DNA from: CAWGMT01 sp963823675
Lineage (GTDB): Bacteria > Planctomycetota > Planctomycetia > Isosphaerales > Isosphaeraceae
DNA: 64,000 bases
Assembly (NCBI GenBank): GCA_963823675.1
Contig: CAWGMT010000012.1
Coordinates: 1,798,001 to 1,862,000, forward strand
Direction: 5' to 3'
Under the pieces are notes generated by a model. It saw only the letters and a program-made list of their open reading frames with translations, was not told where the DNA came from and made no database searches. The translations under genes were made by a program, and so were the position numbers. Shown here piece by piece: positions 45,684 to 55,885 of the stretch (the stretch's first letter is position 1; every line of letters begins with the position of its first letter).

Positions 45684-47162
45684 ATGCTCTTGACACGATC
45701 GCCGCACGACGCCGCCTTGTTTGGCCGGTATTCCCTCGCCGGTTATGACGAAATGTTCGAGGGCCCCCGGGTGCCGCGTTCCCATTATGCGTCCCTGCAC
45801 GAGCGGTTGATCGAGCTGGGGCCGGACGAACTCGAGCGCCGCAACAAGGTTGCGGACCTGACGATGCGGCAGCAAGGCATCACGTTCACGGTGTACGGCC
45901 GCGAGCAAGGCGTCGAGCGAATCATCCCGTTCGACCCGATTCCGCGCCTGGTCGCACCTGCGGACTGGGACCGCATCGAGCGGGGGCTCAAGCAGCGCAT
46001 CCGCGCGCTCAACCTGTTCATTCGCGACGTTTATCATGACCGGCTCATTCTCAAGGACCGGGTGGTCCCGGCCGAGCTGGTCTTCGGGGCATCGGGCTAC
46101 CGGCGGGAATGCGTCGGCCTCAAGTCGCCGCGCGACGTTTACATCCACGTCTCGGGCATCGACCTGATCCGCGACGCCGACGGCACTTTTCTGGTGCTCG
46201 AAGACAACTGCCGGACACCCTCCGGGGTGAGTTACGTGCTCAAGAACCGCCAGGTGATGAAGCAGGTGTTCCCGCTCCTCTTCGAGCAATACAACGTGAG
46301 GCCGATCGACGATTACACCGACAATCTCCTGGCGGTGCTCCGGTCGATCGCGCCGGCCGGCTGCGATGACCCCACGGTCGTGGTCCTCACCCCCGGAATG
46401 TACAACTCGGCCTACTACGAGCACAGCTTCCTGGCGCGGCAGATGGGGGTCGAGCTGGTCGAGGGCCGCGACCTGGTTCTCGATCGCGGCCAGATCTTCC
46501 GCCGCACCACCCGCGGCCTCCAGCGCGTCGATGTGATTTATCGCCGGGTCGATGACGATTTCCTCGATCCCCTGGCCTTTCGCCCCGACAGCATGCTGGG
46601 CGTGGCGGGGCTCATCGGAGCGTATCACGCCGGCAATGTCGGACTGGCCAACTCGCTGGGCACGGGCGTCGCCGACGACAAGGGCATCTATCCGTTTGTA
46701 CCTGACATGATCCGCTTCTACCTCGCCGAGGAGCCGATTCTCGCCAATGTCGAGACGTTCCGGCCGCTCTTGCCCTCGCACAAAAGTCACATTCTGAGTA
46801 ACCTCCACTCGCTGGTCGTCAAGGCGGTGGACGCCTCGGGCGGTTACGGCATGCTGATCGGGCCGGCGTCAACCCGGCAGCAGCGCGAGGAATTCGCGCG
46901 GAAGATCGAGGCCAACCCGCGCGGCTACATTGCCCAGCCGACGATCTCGTTGAGCCGGCACCCGACCCTGGTCGACGGCCGCCTGGACGGCCGGCACATC
47001 GACCTGCGCCCATTCGTGCTATACGGCGAAGACATCACCGTCATGCCGGGCGGACTGACGCGGGTCGCCCTGCCCGAGGGAAGCCTGGTCGTCAACAGCT
47101 CGCAAGGCGGCGGCACCAAGGACACCTGGGTCTTGCACAAACATGCTCAGCCGGGTCGCTGA
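45684..47162 (+). CDS. Circularly permuted ATP-grasp type 2 protein (DUF404/DUF407)
   Basis: 492 aa, intact. ATP-grasp signatures: FDPIPRLVAPADWDRIERGL, LVLEDNCRTPSGVSYVLKNR, RPFVLYGEDITVMPGGLTRV, LVVNSSQGGGTKDTWVL. Such proteins are predicted to form amide bonds in peptides of unknown sequence and are almost always found next to alpha-E and transglutaminase genes, as here. ATG 45684 follows a short AT-rich stretch. The stop overlaps the start of the alpha-E gene by 20 bases. Confidence 0.93.
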   Translation: MLLTRSPHDAALFGRYSLAGYDEMFEGPRVPRSHYASLHERLIELGPDELERRNKVADLTMRQQGITFTVYGREQGVERIIPFDPIPRLVAPADWDRIERGLKQRIRALNLFIRDVYHDRLILKDRVVPAELVFGASGYRRECVGLKSPRDVYIHVSGIDLIRDADGTFLVLEDNCRTPSGVSYVLKNRQVMKQVFPLLFEQYNVRPIDDYTDNLLAVLRSIAPAGCDDPTVVVLTPGMYNSAYYEHSFLARQMGVELVEGRDLVLDRGQIFRRTTRGLQRVDVIYRRVDDDFLDPLAFRPDSMLGVAGLIGAYHAGNVGLANSLGTGVADDKGIYPFVPDMIRFYLAEEPILANVETFRPLLPSHKSHILSNLHSLVVKAVDASGGYGMLIGPASTRQQREEFARKIEANPRGYIAQPTISLSRHPTLVDGRLDGRHIDLRPFVLYGEDITVMPGGLTRVALPEGSLVVNSSQGGGTKDTWVLHKHAQPGR

Positions 47163-48099
47163 AAACCTCTTCTGGATGAGCCGCTACCTCGAGCGGGCCG
47201 AAAACGTCGCGCGCCTGCTCGACGTCGGGTTGTACCTCGAGCTCGACGCGCCCCGGCTGACCGTCGAAAACGGATCGGCCCCGGTCGAGATCGCGCTCAA
47301 GATCCTGGCGTGCAACGACGCCTTTCGCTCCGCGCACCCCGCCGCCGACCGCGGCACGGTCCTGGGCTTCTTGACCTTTGACCGCACCAACCCCCAATCG
47401 ATCCTGAGCATGGTCGCCCTGGCCCGCGAAAACGCACGAGGAACCCAGGAAAGCCTCGGGGTCGATGCCTGGAGCGAGGTCAACCGCCTCTATCTCTACC
47501 TCTCCGGCCGCCGCGCCCAAGGACGATTCGAATCGAGCCCTTCCCGCTTCTACTCCGCGATCAAACAGGCCTGCATCCTCTTCGATGGACTGATCCAGAA
47601 TACCCTGCCCCGCGACGAGGTTTATCACTTCATTCAACTCGGGCGCTACATCGAGCGGGTGGACCTCATGGGGCGGATTTTGCACGCCAAGTGTTATAGC
47701 CACGCTCAGGGGACGGCCGACGCCGATCTCGCCTTGCGGCTGGTGCGCTGGACCGGCTTGTTGCGAAGCTGCTCGGCCTACGGCGCCTATCTGCGCGTCG
47801 AGCGCAACCGCGTCGAGCCAGTGGGCGTCATCCGCTTCCTGGTGCTCAACCAGGATTTTCCGCGCACGATCCGCTTTTGCGTGGCCCGCTGCCGCGAGTC
47901 GCTCCAGGAAATCGCCGGATCCGACGACGACGAATACCGCAGCGAGGCGGCGCGGCTCCTGGGCAGGCTCGATAGCGAGCTGCGCTACATCGACGTCGCC
48001 GAGATCTTCGAGCGCGGACTGCTGCCGTTTCTCGAGGGAATCCAGACCACCTGCCAGAAGGCAGGCAATGAAATCCAGCGGTCGTTCTTCCTGATCTAA
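47143..48099 (+). CDS. Alpha-E domain protein (DUF403)
   Basis: 318 aa, all-helical. Conserved opening MLSRVAENLFWMSRYLERAE and later SCSAYGAYLRVERNRVEP and ERVDLMGRILHAKCYSHAQG identify DUF403. Function unknown; it is the obligate neighbour of type-2 ATP-grasp proteins and may be part of the same complex. Starts inside the 3' end of the ATP-grasp gene (20-base overlap), so translation is coupled. Confidence 0.93.
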   Translation: MLSRVAENLFWMSRYLERAENVARLLDVGLYLELDAPRLTVENGSAPVEIALKILACNDAFRSAHPAADRGTVLGFLTFDRTNPQSILSMVALARENARGTQESLGVDAWSEVNRLYLYLSGRRAQGRFESSPSRFYSAIKQACILFDGLIQNTLPRDEVYHFIQLGRYIERVDLMGRILHAKCYSHAQGTADADLALRLVRWTGLLRSCSAYGAYLRVERNRVEPVGVIRFLVLNQDFPRTIRFCVARCRESLQEIAGSDDDEYRSEAARLLGRLDSELRYIDVAEIFERGLLPFLEGIQTTCQKAGNEIQRSFFLI

Positions 48100-48163
48100 C
48101 AGTTTTCAGTTTTCAGTTTTTTGCGTTTTGTTTTTTGTGATTTGGAATTTGGAACTTCCCAAT

Positions 48164-49222
48164 ATGCTTCTCCAGATCCAGCATGAGACCAAGCTGAGCT
48201 ACTCCGAGCCGGTGGCGGAGACGGTCTTCGAGGTCCGCATGGCGCCGCCTTCAGACGAGGACCAGACGAACCTCGGCTACCACCTGCGGATATCGCCCAC
48301 GGCGCCGGTGACGATCTACCGCGACGGCTTCGGAAATCGCATCGAGCTCTTCAACATCCTGAACCCGTATCGCGAGCTGATCATCAACGCCAGCTCGATC
48401 GTGCGCGTGCATCGCCGGCCGCCCGAGTCGCGGCTGGCGCAGAGCGAGCCGGAGGCGGATTCCGGCAACGTGTCCCCGGTCAACACCGCCGAGTTCCTCC
48501 AGCCGAGCCCCCTGGTGAAGCCATGTCGGGAGCTGGACGAATTCGTGCGGAAAATCCCCCGGCCGGCCGGCCCGATCCTGGACACGATCCAGTCTCTGGC
48601 CGAGGCGGTGCGATCGCGATTGGCCTACGAAAAAAAGGTGACATCCGCGCGCACGCCCGTCGGCGAAGCACTCCGGCTCGGACGCGGCGTGTGCCAGGAC
48701 TTCGCCCATCTCTTTCTCGGCGGCTGCCGCGGCATCGGGCTTCCGGCCAGGTATGTTAGCGGATACGTGCACCAGCCCGGCGAGGTTGCCACTCACGCCT
48801 GGTGCCAGGTCTGGATCGGCAAGGCCGGTTGGATTGACGTCGATCCCACGCATGGCAATTTTGCGGATAACGACTACGTCACGATTGCGATCGGCCGGGA
48901 CTATTCCGACGTCGCGCCCAACCGCGGCGTCTGGAAGGGCATGGCCGACGAGACCATCAGGGTCATGGTCAAGGTCGAGCCCATCGAGCGCGTGCCTCTG
49001 GATTGGACCGACTGGTCGGACACCCAGGCCCCGTGGTCCGCGGCCTCGTGGATGCATTCCATCCCCCGAATGCCCCGCGGCAAATCGAGCTTCCAGGCCG
49101 GATACCGCCAGCAGCAAGGGCAACAGCAGCAGGCTGCGATCTCGAATGATCCGCTTCTCCGAGCGAAAACTTCGGAAGCCACTGTCGCCCTGCACACAGA
49201 CGCGACCGTCGGCGAAGACTGA
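48164..49222 (+). CDS. Transglutaminase-family protein of the ATP-grasp cluster
   Basis: 352 aa. An N-terminal bacterial-transglutaminase domain (LLQIQHETKLSYSEPVAETV) precedes the papain-like core with C177 (RGVCQDFAHLF), H211 (VATHAWCQVW) and Asp225/227 (WIDVDPTHG). The C-terminal tail is Gln-rich. It probably acts as a peptidase or amidase on the product of the ATP-grasp enzyme. The 64-bp gap before it holds a short CAGTTTT repeat and an AT-rich stretch. ATG 48164 gives the conserved MLLQIQHET start. Confidence 0.93.
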   Translation: MLLQIQHETKLSYSEPVAETVFEVRMAPPSDEDQTNLGYHLRISPTAPVTIYRDGFGNRIELFNILNPYRELIINASSIVRVHRRPPESRLAQSEPEADSGNVSPVNTAEFLQPSPLVKPCRELDEFVRKIPRPAGPILDTIQSLAEAVRSRLAYEKKVTSARTPVGEALRLGRGVCQDFAHLFLGGCRGIGLPARYVSGYVHQPGEVATHAWCQVWIGKAGWIDVDPTHGNFADNDYVTIAIGRDYSDVAPNRGVWKGMADETIRVMVKVEPIERVPLDWTDWSDTQAPWSAASWMHSIPRMPRGKSSFQAGYRQQQGQQQQAAISNDPLLRAKTSEATVALHTDATVGED

Positions 49223-49339
49223 ATCGAGAGTTGGAACAACAGTTGTCCTTGTCTGCTTCGAACACGCTTACAACCATCGCTAGCTTGCGTTCAATCTGGA
49301 TGCGGAGAACGGGATTGTCCCGAACAAGCTCGGTTGGAG

Positions 49340-49825
49340 TTATGGGGATTGCTTGCGCTTGAAAAAGAGGGCGAGCCGCTCATCGAGCAACGCGTGGCTG
49401 ATCCAGAAGTCAGTCTGTTTGATTTGCGCGAACGCCGTTTTGAGATCGATGAGCCCCATCTCCGCGGCAAGCTCCAACACGCCGACGGTCCCGACGATAT
49501 GCAGGCCGCGCTTCGTGGCGGCTTTCCGACCCCGATATTCGTCGATGATGAGTCGGCTCGCCTGAACTTCCCCGGCGAGCGCAATGGCAGCCGTCTCGCC
49601 GGCAGCCAAGCCGGGGATCGTTTCGGTGAACGATGGAGCAACGACGCGGAGCCATGGGGGCGGCGCGGCGATGAAGGCGCTCACTTCTTGGGATCGCCTG
49701 GATGAGGCGAGTTCTAATGCCACCTGCGGCGGGATGAGGAGTTCCTTGAACAGGGTCGGCAAGACATCAACGTGCCCAATCGCGACCAAGACCACGAATG
49801 GGGACGTGTCCGCGACGACAATCAC
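49340..49825 (-). CDS. DUF3368 PIN-domain toxin
   Basis: 161 aa. PIN fold with an Asp near the start (VVADTSPFVVL), LPTLFKELLIPPQVALELA, then LIIDEYRGRKAA and TVGVLELAAEMGLID, the DUF3368 signature. These are predicted ribonuclease toxins. The start overlaps the antitoxin stop by 4 bases (ATGA). It ends 117 bases from the transglutaminase gene, in convergent orientation. Confidence 0.9.
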   Translation of the reverse strand: MIVVADTSPFVVLVAIGHVDVLPTLFKELLIPPQVALELASSRRSQEVSAFIAAPPPWLRVVAPSFTETIPGLAAGETAAIALAGEVQASRLIIDEYRGRKAATKRGLHIVGTVGVLELAAEMGLIDLKTAFAQIKQTDFWISHALLDERLALFFKRKQSP

Positions 49826-50103
49826 GGATGTGCCAGCCCGAGGAACTCCCTAAGACTGCTGACGTCAGCGTCGATATCCTCGTGCGTGAGCGAGTATTCG
49901 GTCACGTCATTCCGTTTCAGGAGGGCGTCGGTCTCAAAACGGTCGAGGCCGAGTACTTGTCCAAGCTCATGATGGGTGAGGATGCCCCTGCGGAACAGGT
50001 TAACGGCGAACGACTCGCGGACTGCCGACGAAAGATCGCCGCTCTCGGCTCGGAGCCGTTCCTCAATTTCCGGCGGCAGCGTGACGGTAAAACTGACGTT
50101 CAT
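49822..50103 (-). CDS. UPF0175 antitoxin
   Basis: 93 aa, starts MNVSFTVTLPPEIEERLRAE and contains HHELGQVLGLDRFETDALL, the helix-turn-helix-like segment of UPF0175 proteins. It is the first gene of the pair and is translationally coupled to the DUF3368 toxin. It probably binds its own promoter region upstream of 50103. Confidence 0.9.
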   Translation of the reverse strand: MNVSFTVTLPPEIEERLRAESGDLSSAVRESFAVNLFRRGILTHHELGQVLGLDRFETDALLKRNDVTEYSLTHEDIDADVSSLREFLGLAHP

Positions 50104-50506
50104 CGCGTTCCTAGGTCCTCCTCAGCCCACAACTTTCTTCTTACGCAATCCGCCGACAAATTGCGCACCGCCTGCGTGCTGTCCGTCGGGGCTCCGGGTA
50201 TAGTTGCCGGTTCCATGAACTCGATGTTACCCGAAATGGATCGAAGATCCAACCGCGTCCTCGGTGATCTGATCGCTAACTCCCAGTCAAGACAAACCCG
50301 TGTCGGTCGTCGCGGGTTGCCGCGTGAGACAGTGGCGTTGTTGACGAGACCCGCGGCAGAACCCCTTTGCGCGTTAGTTCGTGACTCGGGGAGGGCGAGG
50401 CTCTGTCCGAGCCGAATCTGCCGATGGCTCACCAGGAGGTTCGCCCTCCCGGAAACGTGCAACGCCACCCTGCCCGCAAGCAGATCGGTCACACCAGAGC
50501 GCGGGC
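50104..50506. other. Region without a confident gene
   Basis: Contains the promoter region of the toxin-antitoxin pair (right of 50103) and the 3' flank of the DUF1080 gene. Frames on both strands lack coding character. Confidence 0.4.
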
Positions 50507-51253
50507 TCAGTCCAGCGGCTTGACTCGGATGTTGCGAAACGCCACCGGCCCATGGTCGCCTTGCAGCATGATCGGCCCGCGCGCAACCTCTTTGAGCCGC
50601 CAGGCGTGGCCGGTCGGAGTTGGCAGCTCCACGTTTTCATGGATCACCTGGCCGTTTAAGACCACCTTATCAAAGCGAGCATTGCGGACCTTCTTGCCTG
50701 CGGCATCAAGCCGGGGCGCGCGGAAGATGACGTCGAGCGTCTGCCATTCGCCGAAGGGCCGAGCCGCGTTCGCCCGCGGGGGAACGCCCTTGTCGATGTG
50801 ATGATAATACGGGAGCATCTCCGCCCGCGGGTAGATGCCCCCGCAATGGCTGGCCGTCGGCTTGGCGACGCCGAAGCTGTCGAAGATCTGGATCTCGTAC
50901 AGCGACTGGAACTTCACGCCGGAATTTGCGCCTTTGGGAACCAGAAACTCGAAGTGCGCGTCCACGTCCTGGAAATCCGGCTTGCTGAACAAGTTGCGGG
51001 TCTTGCCCGAGTTGCCGTTGATCAGGACCCCCGACCCGCGCTCCGCGTGCAGCCGGGCCGGTCTCTTGGGGTCGGGCCGCGCGTCGCCGGCTACCACCCA
51101 GTCGCCCGTCGGCTGGCGCCAATTTTGCAGGCCGGCGTCGCCGATCATCTCGATCCATCCGGAATCGTCGGCCCGGACAGGTTCGCCGGCCGTGATCGGT
51201 CCGGCGCAGAGCGCGGCCGAAAGCATCAACGAAAAGCGTTCGAGGCAGTTCAT
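50507..51253 (-). CDS. Exported DUF1080 protein (3-keto-disaccharide hydrolase-type)
   Basis: 248 aa. Signal peptide (RFSLMLSAALCAGPITAG), then a concanavalin-like DUF1080 domain: GWIEMIGDAGLQNWRQPTGD, ERGSGVLINGNSGKT, SGVKFQSLYEIQIFDSFG, PIMLQGDHGPVAFRNIRVKP. Members act on or bind carbohydrates outside the cytoplasm. ATG 51253 is chosen because it gives the signal peptide; the upstream extension to 51448 is not coding-like. GGGGGTGATC precedes it. A second DUF1080 gene enters at the right window edge. Confidence 0.9.
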   Translation of the reverse strand: MNCLERFSLMLSAALCAGPITAGEPVRADDSGWIEMIGDAGLQNWRQPTGDWVVAGDARPDPKRPARLHAERGSGVLINGNSGKTRNLFSKPDFQDVDAHFEFLVPKGANSGVKFQSLYEIQIFDSFGVAKPTASHCGGIYPRAEMLPYYHHIDKGVPPRANAARPFGEWQTLDVIFRAPRLDAAGKKVRNARFDKVVLNGQVIHENVELPTPTGHAWRLKEVARGPIMLQGDHGPVAFRNIRVKPLD

Positions 51254-51627
51254 GATCACCCCCGATCTCGATTCGATCGCGCACAAGAGCTGAGCCTTCC
51301 GCAAGCCGGTACGCGTTCGGTCGATATTACTGAGCATTGCGCGGCAAAGTAAACTCTCAAGGCGGGCAGGGACGCCCGCTCCACTGGAGTTGTCCTTTGG
51401 CGGAGCGAAAGGCGACACCCATTCTGGCGCAGCGCCGTGTCTGCGCAACGCTCAGTATGTCACAGTTCGGCATCAACCAAGATCAAAAGCGCGATTTGCC
51501 AGTACGGCGCTAGACAGGTAAACTGAATTGGTCGTCCAACCCCGCGTTGCCGCCTGCATCGACCCCAACCCGCTGGCTCGTGCGGCGATTGCACCTGGTG
51601 AACCGTTCGAGGCGGAGCTGATTATCC

Positions 51628-52526
51628 ATGCGGCGACTTCTGACCGGACTGATCCCCGCCTGCCACACGCCATTTACCGCCGACCTACAGCTCGACCTGG
51701 CGACAGTCGAGCGCCAGGCGTCTTATTTCCAAAGCGCCGGTTTGCGCTCGGTGTTCGTGGCGGGCACGACCGGCGAGTGTGCCTCGCTGACCGTGGACGA
51801 GCGCAAGGCCCTCTGCGACCGCTGGGTCGAAGTGGCGGGCGACTCGCTCAAGATCGCCGTGAACGTCGGCCACAACTGCCTGACGGATGCCGTGGCGCTG
51901 GCGGCCCACGCCCGGCAAGCGGGTGTGGCGGCGGTGGCGGCGATGGCCCCCTGCTACTACAAACCCGCGACGGTCGAACAGCTCGTTGACTTCTGCATCC
52001 CGATCGCGGCCGAGGCGGATCCGCTGCCCTTTTACTACTATCACATCCCGAGCATGACGGGCGTCAACCTGCCAATGTCCGAATTCCTGCGCCAGGCGCG
52101 GTTTCGCATGCCCAACCTGTGCGGGCTGAAATTCTCGCATGACGACCTGGTGCAGCTTCAAGCCTGCGTGGCCCTCGATCGCGGCGCCTTCGACGTGCTC
52201 TTCGGCTGCGACGAGGCTCTGCTGGCGGGCCTCTGCCTGGGCGTGCGCGGAGCGATCGGCAGCACGTACAACTTCGCGAGCGGCCACTATCAACGCTTGA
52301 TCAAAGCCTTCGAGGCCGGCGATCTGGCCGCGGCGCGGGCCGCCCAGCTCAAGGCGGCCGAGCTGATCTGCACACTCCAGCCGTACAGCTTCCTGCCAGC
52401 GTCCAAGGCCGCAATGGCATTTGTGGGCGTTCCTTGCGGCCCGGTGCGCCCCCGCTGCGCAACCTCTCCGCCGAGGAACTGGCCGCACTGGCCGACCAGG
52501 TCGGTGCGCTCAAAGTGCTCGACTGA
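51628..52526 (+). CDS. DHDPS/N-acetylneuraminate-lyase-family aldolase; one frame break
   Basis: About 299 aa. TIM-barrel lyase with GTTGECASLTVDERKAL, FYYYHIPSMTGVNLP (Tyr), and the Schiff-base K168 in NLCGLKFSHDD. Residues to about 275 are in one frame. In the C5 run 52449-52453 the frame changes, and the true C-terminus is NLSAEELAALADQVGALKV with the stop at 52526; the unshifted frame runs to 52542. Could act in amino-sugar or aldonate metabolism; the neighbours do not decide. Start ATG 51628 gives the typical LTGLIPACHTPF opening. Confidence 0.88.
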
Positions 52527-52695
52527 CACCTTTGGTCGGTGATTGCGCGAACCCAAACTTCCCCTCATCGATCTGGACGTGAGGGGAAGGTGCGGCGCAG
52601 CTCGGTTTTGAGTCTTGAATCCGGGCGCCAAACTCCGCAATCTAGAATGGACGATCCGAAGTCTGGGCCCGTAAACCGGAAAGCGAGAATCGATC

Positions 52696-53298
52696 GTGGG
52701 TGATCGACGCGCACTGACGGTCGAAGATCTGGAAGCGAGTTTGGACGAAATCCGCCAGTCGCCCAAGGATGACGGCGTGCTGGAGTTAATCGTGCGACGA
52801 CCACGGACCGACGAGCGCGAAGTCTTGGAGGAAGGCGAGCTCGATCTTGTCGAAGGTCTGGTGGGCGACACGTGGAGAATCCGCGGCAGCACTCGCACCG
52901 CGGATGGGTCGCCGCATCCTGATATGCAGCTCAACATCATGAATTCCCGCGTCATTGCCCTGGTCGCGCAGGATCGAGATCGGTGGCCGCTGGCCGGAGA
53001 CCAGCTTTATATCGACATGGACTTGAGCGATGCCAACCTGCCACCGGGGACGCAATTGGCTCTCGGCTCGGCGGTCATCGAAGTGACCGATCAACCTCAC
53101 ACCGGCTGCCGGAAGTTTCAGGCACGATTTGGACGCGCTGCGCTTGAGTTTGTCAATTCACGCCTCGGAAGAGAGCTTCATCTACGCGGCATCAATGCGA
53201 AGGTGGTGCGGCCGGGCACGATTCGCGTCGGGGATCGGGTACGTTTGAGAACGGAAATGGGCAAAGAAAAGGGGAACGCGATTGGAACAAAACGGTGA
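52696..53298 (+). CDS. MOSC domain protein
   Basis: 200 aa. MOSC core: GSAVIEVTDQPHTGCRKFQA (the Cys), RFGRAALEFVNSRLG, HLRGINAKVVRPGTIRVGD. MOSC proteins handle sulfur bound to Mo cofactor enzymes or act as sulfur carriers. A short N-terminal extension precedes the core. GTG 52696 start; it follows the lyase gene by about 170 bases. Confidence 0.88.
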   Translation: MGDRRALTVEDLEASLDEIRQSPKDDGVLELIVRRPRTDEREVLEEGELDLVEGLVGDTWRIRGSTRTADGSPHPDMQLNIMNSRVIALVAQDRDRWPLAGDQLYIDMDLSDANLPPGTQLALGSAVIEVTDQPHTGCRKFQARFGRAALEFVNSRLGRELHLRGINAKVVRPGTIRVGDRVRLRTEMGKEKGNAIGTKR

Positions 53299-53590
53299 TC
53301 ACCAGGAACGGTCGCCAGCCGCGGTCCGAGCCAAAAGCAGTCGTCAGCCGCCGGTGAGGATGCTCGGGAACCCCAGGTGCATCAACACGGGGCCCAGCAC
53401 TTGGGGCCGCCCCGCAGGATGGTTTCTACTGAGCGTGGGTCAACGCGGCCCGAGACGTTTCGACACTGCCTTATTGCAAAACTGAACGGGAGCGGTCACA
53501 ATTGGTCGCAATGGTTCTTCGTTCGTTCAAGGGGCGACAGCGCGGCAGTGCAGCCGCATCGTCTGTGAGGCAGCAACGCGGGGGGATCCG
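53299..53590. other. Gap before the PEP-CTERM gene
   Basis: No gene supported. A GGGGGG-rich stretch just before 53591 is the likely ribosome binding site of the next gene. Confidence 0.4.
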
Positions 53591-54273
53591 ATGGCGAATC
53601 GTACGAGCCGGCTCTCGTTGGTGGTGGTGCTTTGCGGGCTGTTACTTTCGGGCGCGCCCGAGCGGGTCTCATTGTGGACCAGTCGCTCACGTACGTGGGT
53701 ACACCGTACCTCGCCGCGGGAGGAGGCCAAGTCATCTGGCAACAATTCACGCCAACCTTGGGCTCTGTCAATGAGGCGGTTTTCCAGTTGTATGCTAACT
53801 TCGGCGGAGCTCCTGTGAATGCGGAAGTGCAAGTCTGGTCCAGCGTCCATACTCCCACGCTGCTGGGCACGAGCGGCATTCTGAGCATTACAGCCAATAG
53901 CGATAACTATCAGCAGTATGACTTCATGTTTGCATCATCGATCACGGTGACTAATGGAAGTCCATACGAGCTACGGATTGTGAATCTCTCCCAAGTTGAC
54001 GACGCGTACCTGGTTGTGCTGGATACGTACAACTACCCCGGAATGATCGAGCCGCCGCCAGAGACCGCGACCATACCCGTCACGCCCGGCAACCCTGGTA
54101 ACGCCTACCAAACTTATTACAGCACCTGGTTCGCGGAAGGAATTAACTCCGGCATCGTACCCGAGCCTGCATCGTTGCTCGCGTGGTGCGTTGGAGCGGT
54201 TGCCTTGACCGGCTACTTCCGGCGAAAGTTTCCTTCGAGCCTGCCCCGCTTCAGGTCAGGATCTCGTGCATGA
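53591..54273 (+). CDS. PEP-CTERM exported protein; one frame break
   Basis: About 227 aa. N-terminal signal (LSLVVVLCGLLLSG) in the frame from ATG 53591; near 53657 the frame changes and the mature part starts AGLIVDQSLTYVGTPYL. The middle is beta-rich, and the C-terminus has VPEPASLLAWCVGAVALTGY followed by FRRK, the PEP-CTERM sorting signal (VPEP, hydrophobic helix, basic tail). It would be processed by an exosortase encoded elsewhere. Its stop overlaps the convergent DUF1501 gene by about 20 bases. Confidence 0.82.
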
Positions 54274-55702
54274 CATGTCCGTGCACGTCGGTGAGCCGGC
54301 GGTCGATGCCGTTATGGCGGAAGGTGAGCCTGGTGTGGTCGATCCCCATCAGGTGCAGAATCGTGGCGTGCAGGTCGTAACAATAACTCTGGCCGGTGGC
54401 GGCCTTCCAGGCCCAGGGGTCGCTCTCGCCATGGGCGCTGCCTCCCTTGATGCCCGCACCGGCCAGCCACGCCACCGAGGTGCCGCCGTTGTGGTCGCGG
54501 CCGGTGGCGCCCTGCGTGAACGGCATCCGGCCAAATTCCGTGCACCAGACGACCAGCGTGTCTTCCAGCAGCCCGCGGGCCTTGAGGTCGCGCAAGAGCG
54601 CGGCGATGGGGCGGTCGACCGAGCGCGCGATGGCCGGCAACTCGCCCGCGATGTTGCTGTGGTTGTCCCAGTTGTTCGTGGGCCCGCCGGCGCCGCTCCA
54701 GACCTGCACGAAGCGAACTCCGCGCTCCAGCAGCCGGCGCGCCAGGAGGCAGCGGCGGCCGAAGTCGGCCGTCGCCGGATCGTCGAGCCCGTAGAGACCC
54801 CGGGTGGCAGGGCTTTCGCCGCCCCAGTCGAGCGCCTCGGGAGCCGTTTGTTGCATTTTTGCCGCGAGCTCATAGGCGACGATTCGCGACTCCAGCCGCG
54901 AGTCGCCCTCGTTTCTGGCGGCATGACGGCGGTTGAGCCGCTCCAGGACCGCCAGGCCCTCCTTCTCGCTGGCCGATGTGACGTACCGGGCCGAGGAGGG
55001 CGGAAACAAATCGGGAACCGGCCGGGTCGAGCCGGTATCGAGGATCGTCCCCTGGTGCGACTGCGGCAAAAAGCCCGTGGTGAAATTGCCCTTGGCGTTA
55101 TAAGGCAGCCCCTTGGGATCGGGCAGCACCACGAAGGTCGGCAGGTTGTCGCAGAGCCGCCCCAGACCATAAGACAGCCAGGCGCCCAAGCAGGGAAAAC
55201 CCGGCAACAGAAAGCCCGTATTCATCATGTAGCTGGCAGGCCCGTGCACGTTGGTCTTCGAGCTGAGCGCCATCAGGAACGCCAGGTCGTCGACGCAGCC
55301 GGCCAGCTCGGGAAACACGCTGCTGGCCCACCGCCCACATTCGCCGTGCTTCTGGAACTTGAACGGACTTCTCATCAGATTTCCGGGTGCGCTCGTCGGT
55401 GCCTCGACGTGGCTGCCCGGATCGAACCGCTGGCCGTGCCGGCGCACCAGCTCGGGCTTAAAGTCGAACGTGTCCATCTGGCTGCAGCCCCCATTCATGA
55501 AGAGCTGCACCACCCGCCGGACCTTCGCCCGATGATGCAAGCCGCCAGAGGGGCCGGCTCGAGCGATCTTGCGCTCGGGCGCCGGGTCGATTTCCGCCGC
55601 CGCCAGGCTGCCCTCCTTGCAGAGTAGGTCAACGAGCGCAATTCCGCCCAACCCACCACCAAGCCCCCAGAGAAGCTCACGTCGAGAGATGTTGTCCGTC
55701 AT
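54251..55702 (-). CDS. DUF1501 protein with Tat signal
   Basis: 483 aa. Tat-type start (MTDNISRRELLWGLGGGLGG), then a sulfatase-like DUF1501 domain: FMNGGCSQMDTFDFKPEL, RRLLERGVRFVQVWSGAGGP, WCTEFGRMPFTQGATGRDHN. In planctomycetes this gene is almost always paired with a PSCyt1/DUF1549/DUF1553 gene, which lies just upstream here (55886). ATG 55702 with GGGGG upstream is chosen over the extension to 55828. Role unknown; the pair is expected to act outside the cytoplasm. Confidence 0.93.
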   Translation of the reverse strand: MTDNISRRELLWGLGGGLGGIALVDLLCKEGSLAAAEIDPAPERKIARAGPSGGLHHRAKVRRVVQLFMNGGCSQMDTFDFKPELVRRHGQRFDPGSHVEAPTSAPGNLMRSPFKFQKHGECGRWASSVFPELAGCVDDLAFLMALSSKTNVHGPASYMMNTGFLLPGFPCLGAWLSYGLGRLCDNLPTFVVLPDPKGLPYNAKGNFTTGFLPQSHQGTILDTGSTRPVPDLFPPSSARYVTSASEKEGLAVLERLNRRHAARNEGDSRLESRIVAYELAAKMQQTAPEALDWGGESPATRGLYGLDDPATADFGRRCLLARRLLERGVRFVQVWSGAGGPTNNWDNHSNIAGELPAIARSVDRPIAALLRDLKARGLLEDTLVVWCTEFGRMPFTQGATGRDHNGGTSVAWLAGAGIKGGSAHGESDPWAWKAATGQSYCYDLHATILHLMGIDHTRLTFRHNGIDRRLTDVHGHVMHEILT

Positions 55703-55885
55703 CGCGATTCCCCCATGGCTGGACCGCCCCCCGCATGGCCCGAAAGCCGTTGACTTGGCCAGCCCGCACCCTGGCCCTCCCGCACAAGGGGGGAGGGGAT
55801 TAGAAAGCAGTCTCCGCAGAGCCCTCACTGCTGAATCAACGGCATTGACCCTGGCCGTCCCCCCGCGAACGGGGTTGCACTTGAA

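Noticed and set aside
52449..52453. Programmed frameshift in the lyase gene
   Set aside because: The change is in a plain C run and other conserved genes in the window show the same type of break, so an indel is the simpler explanation.
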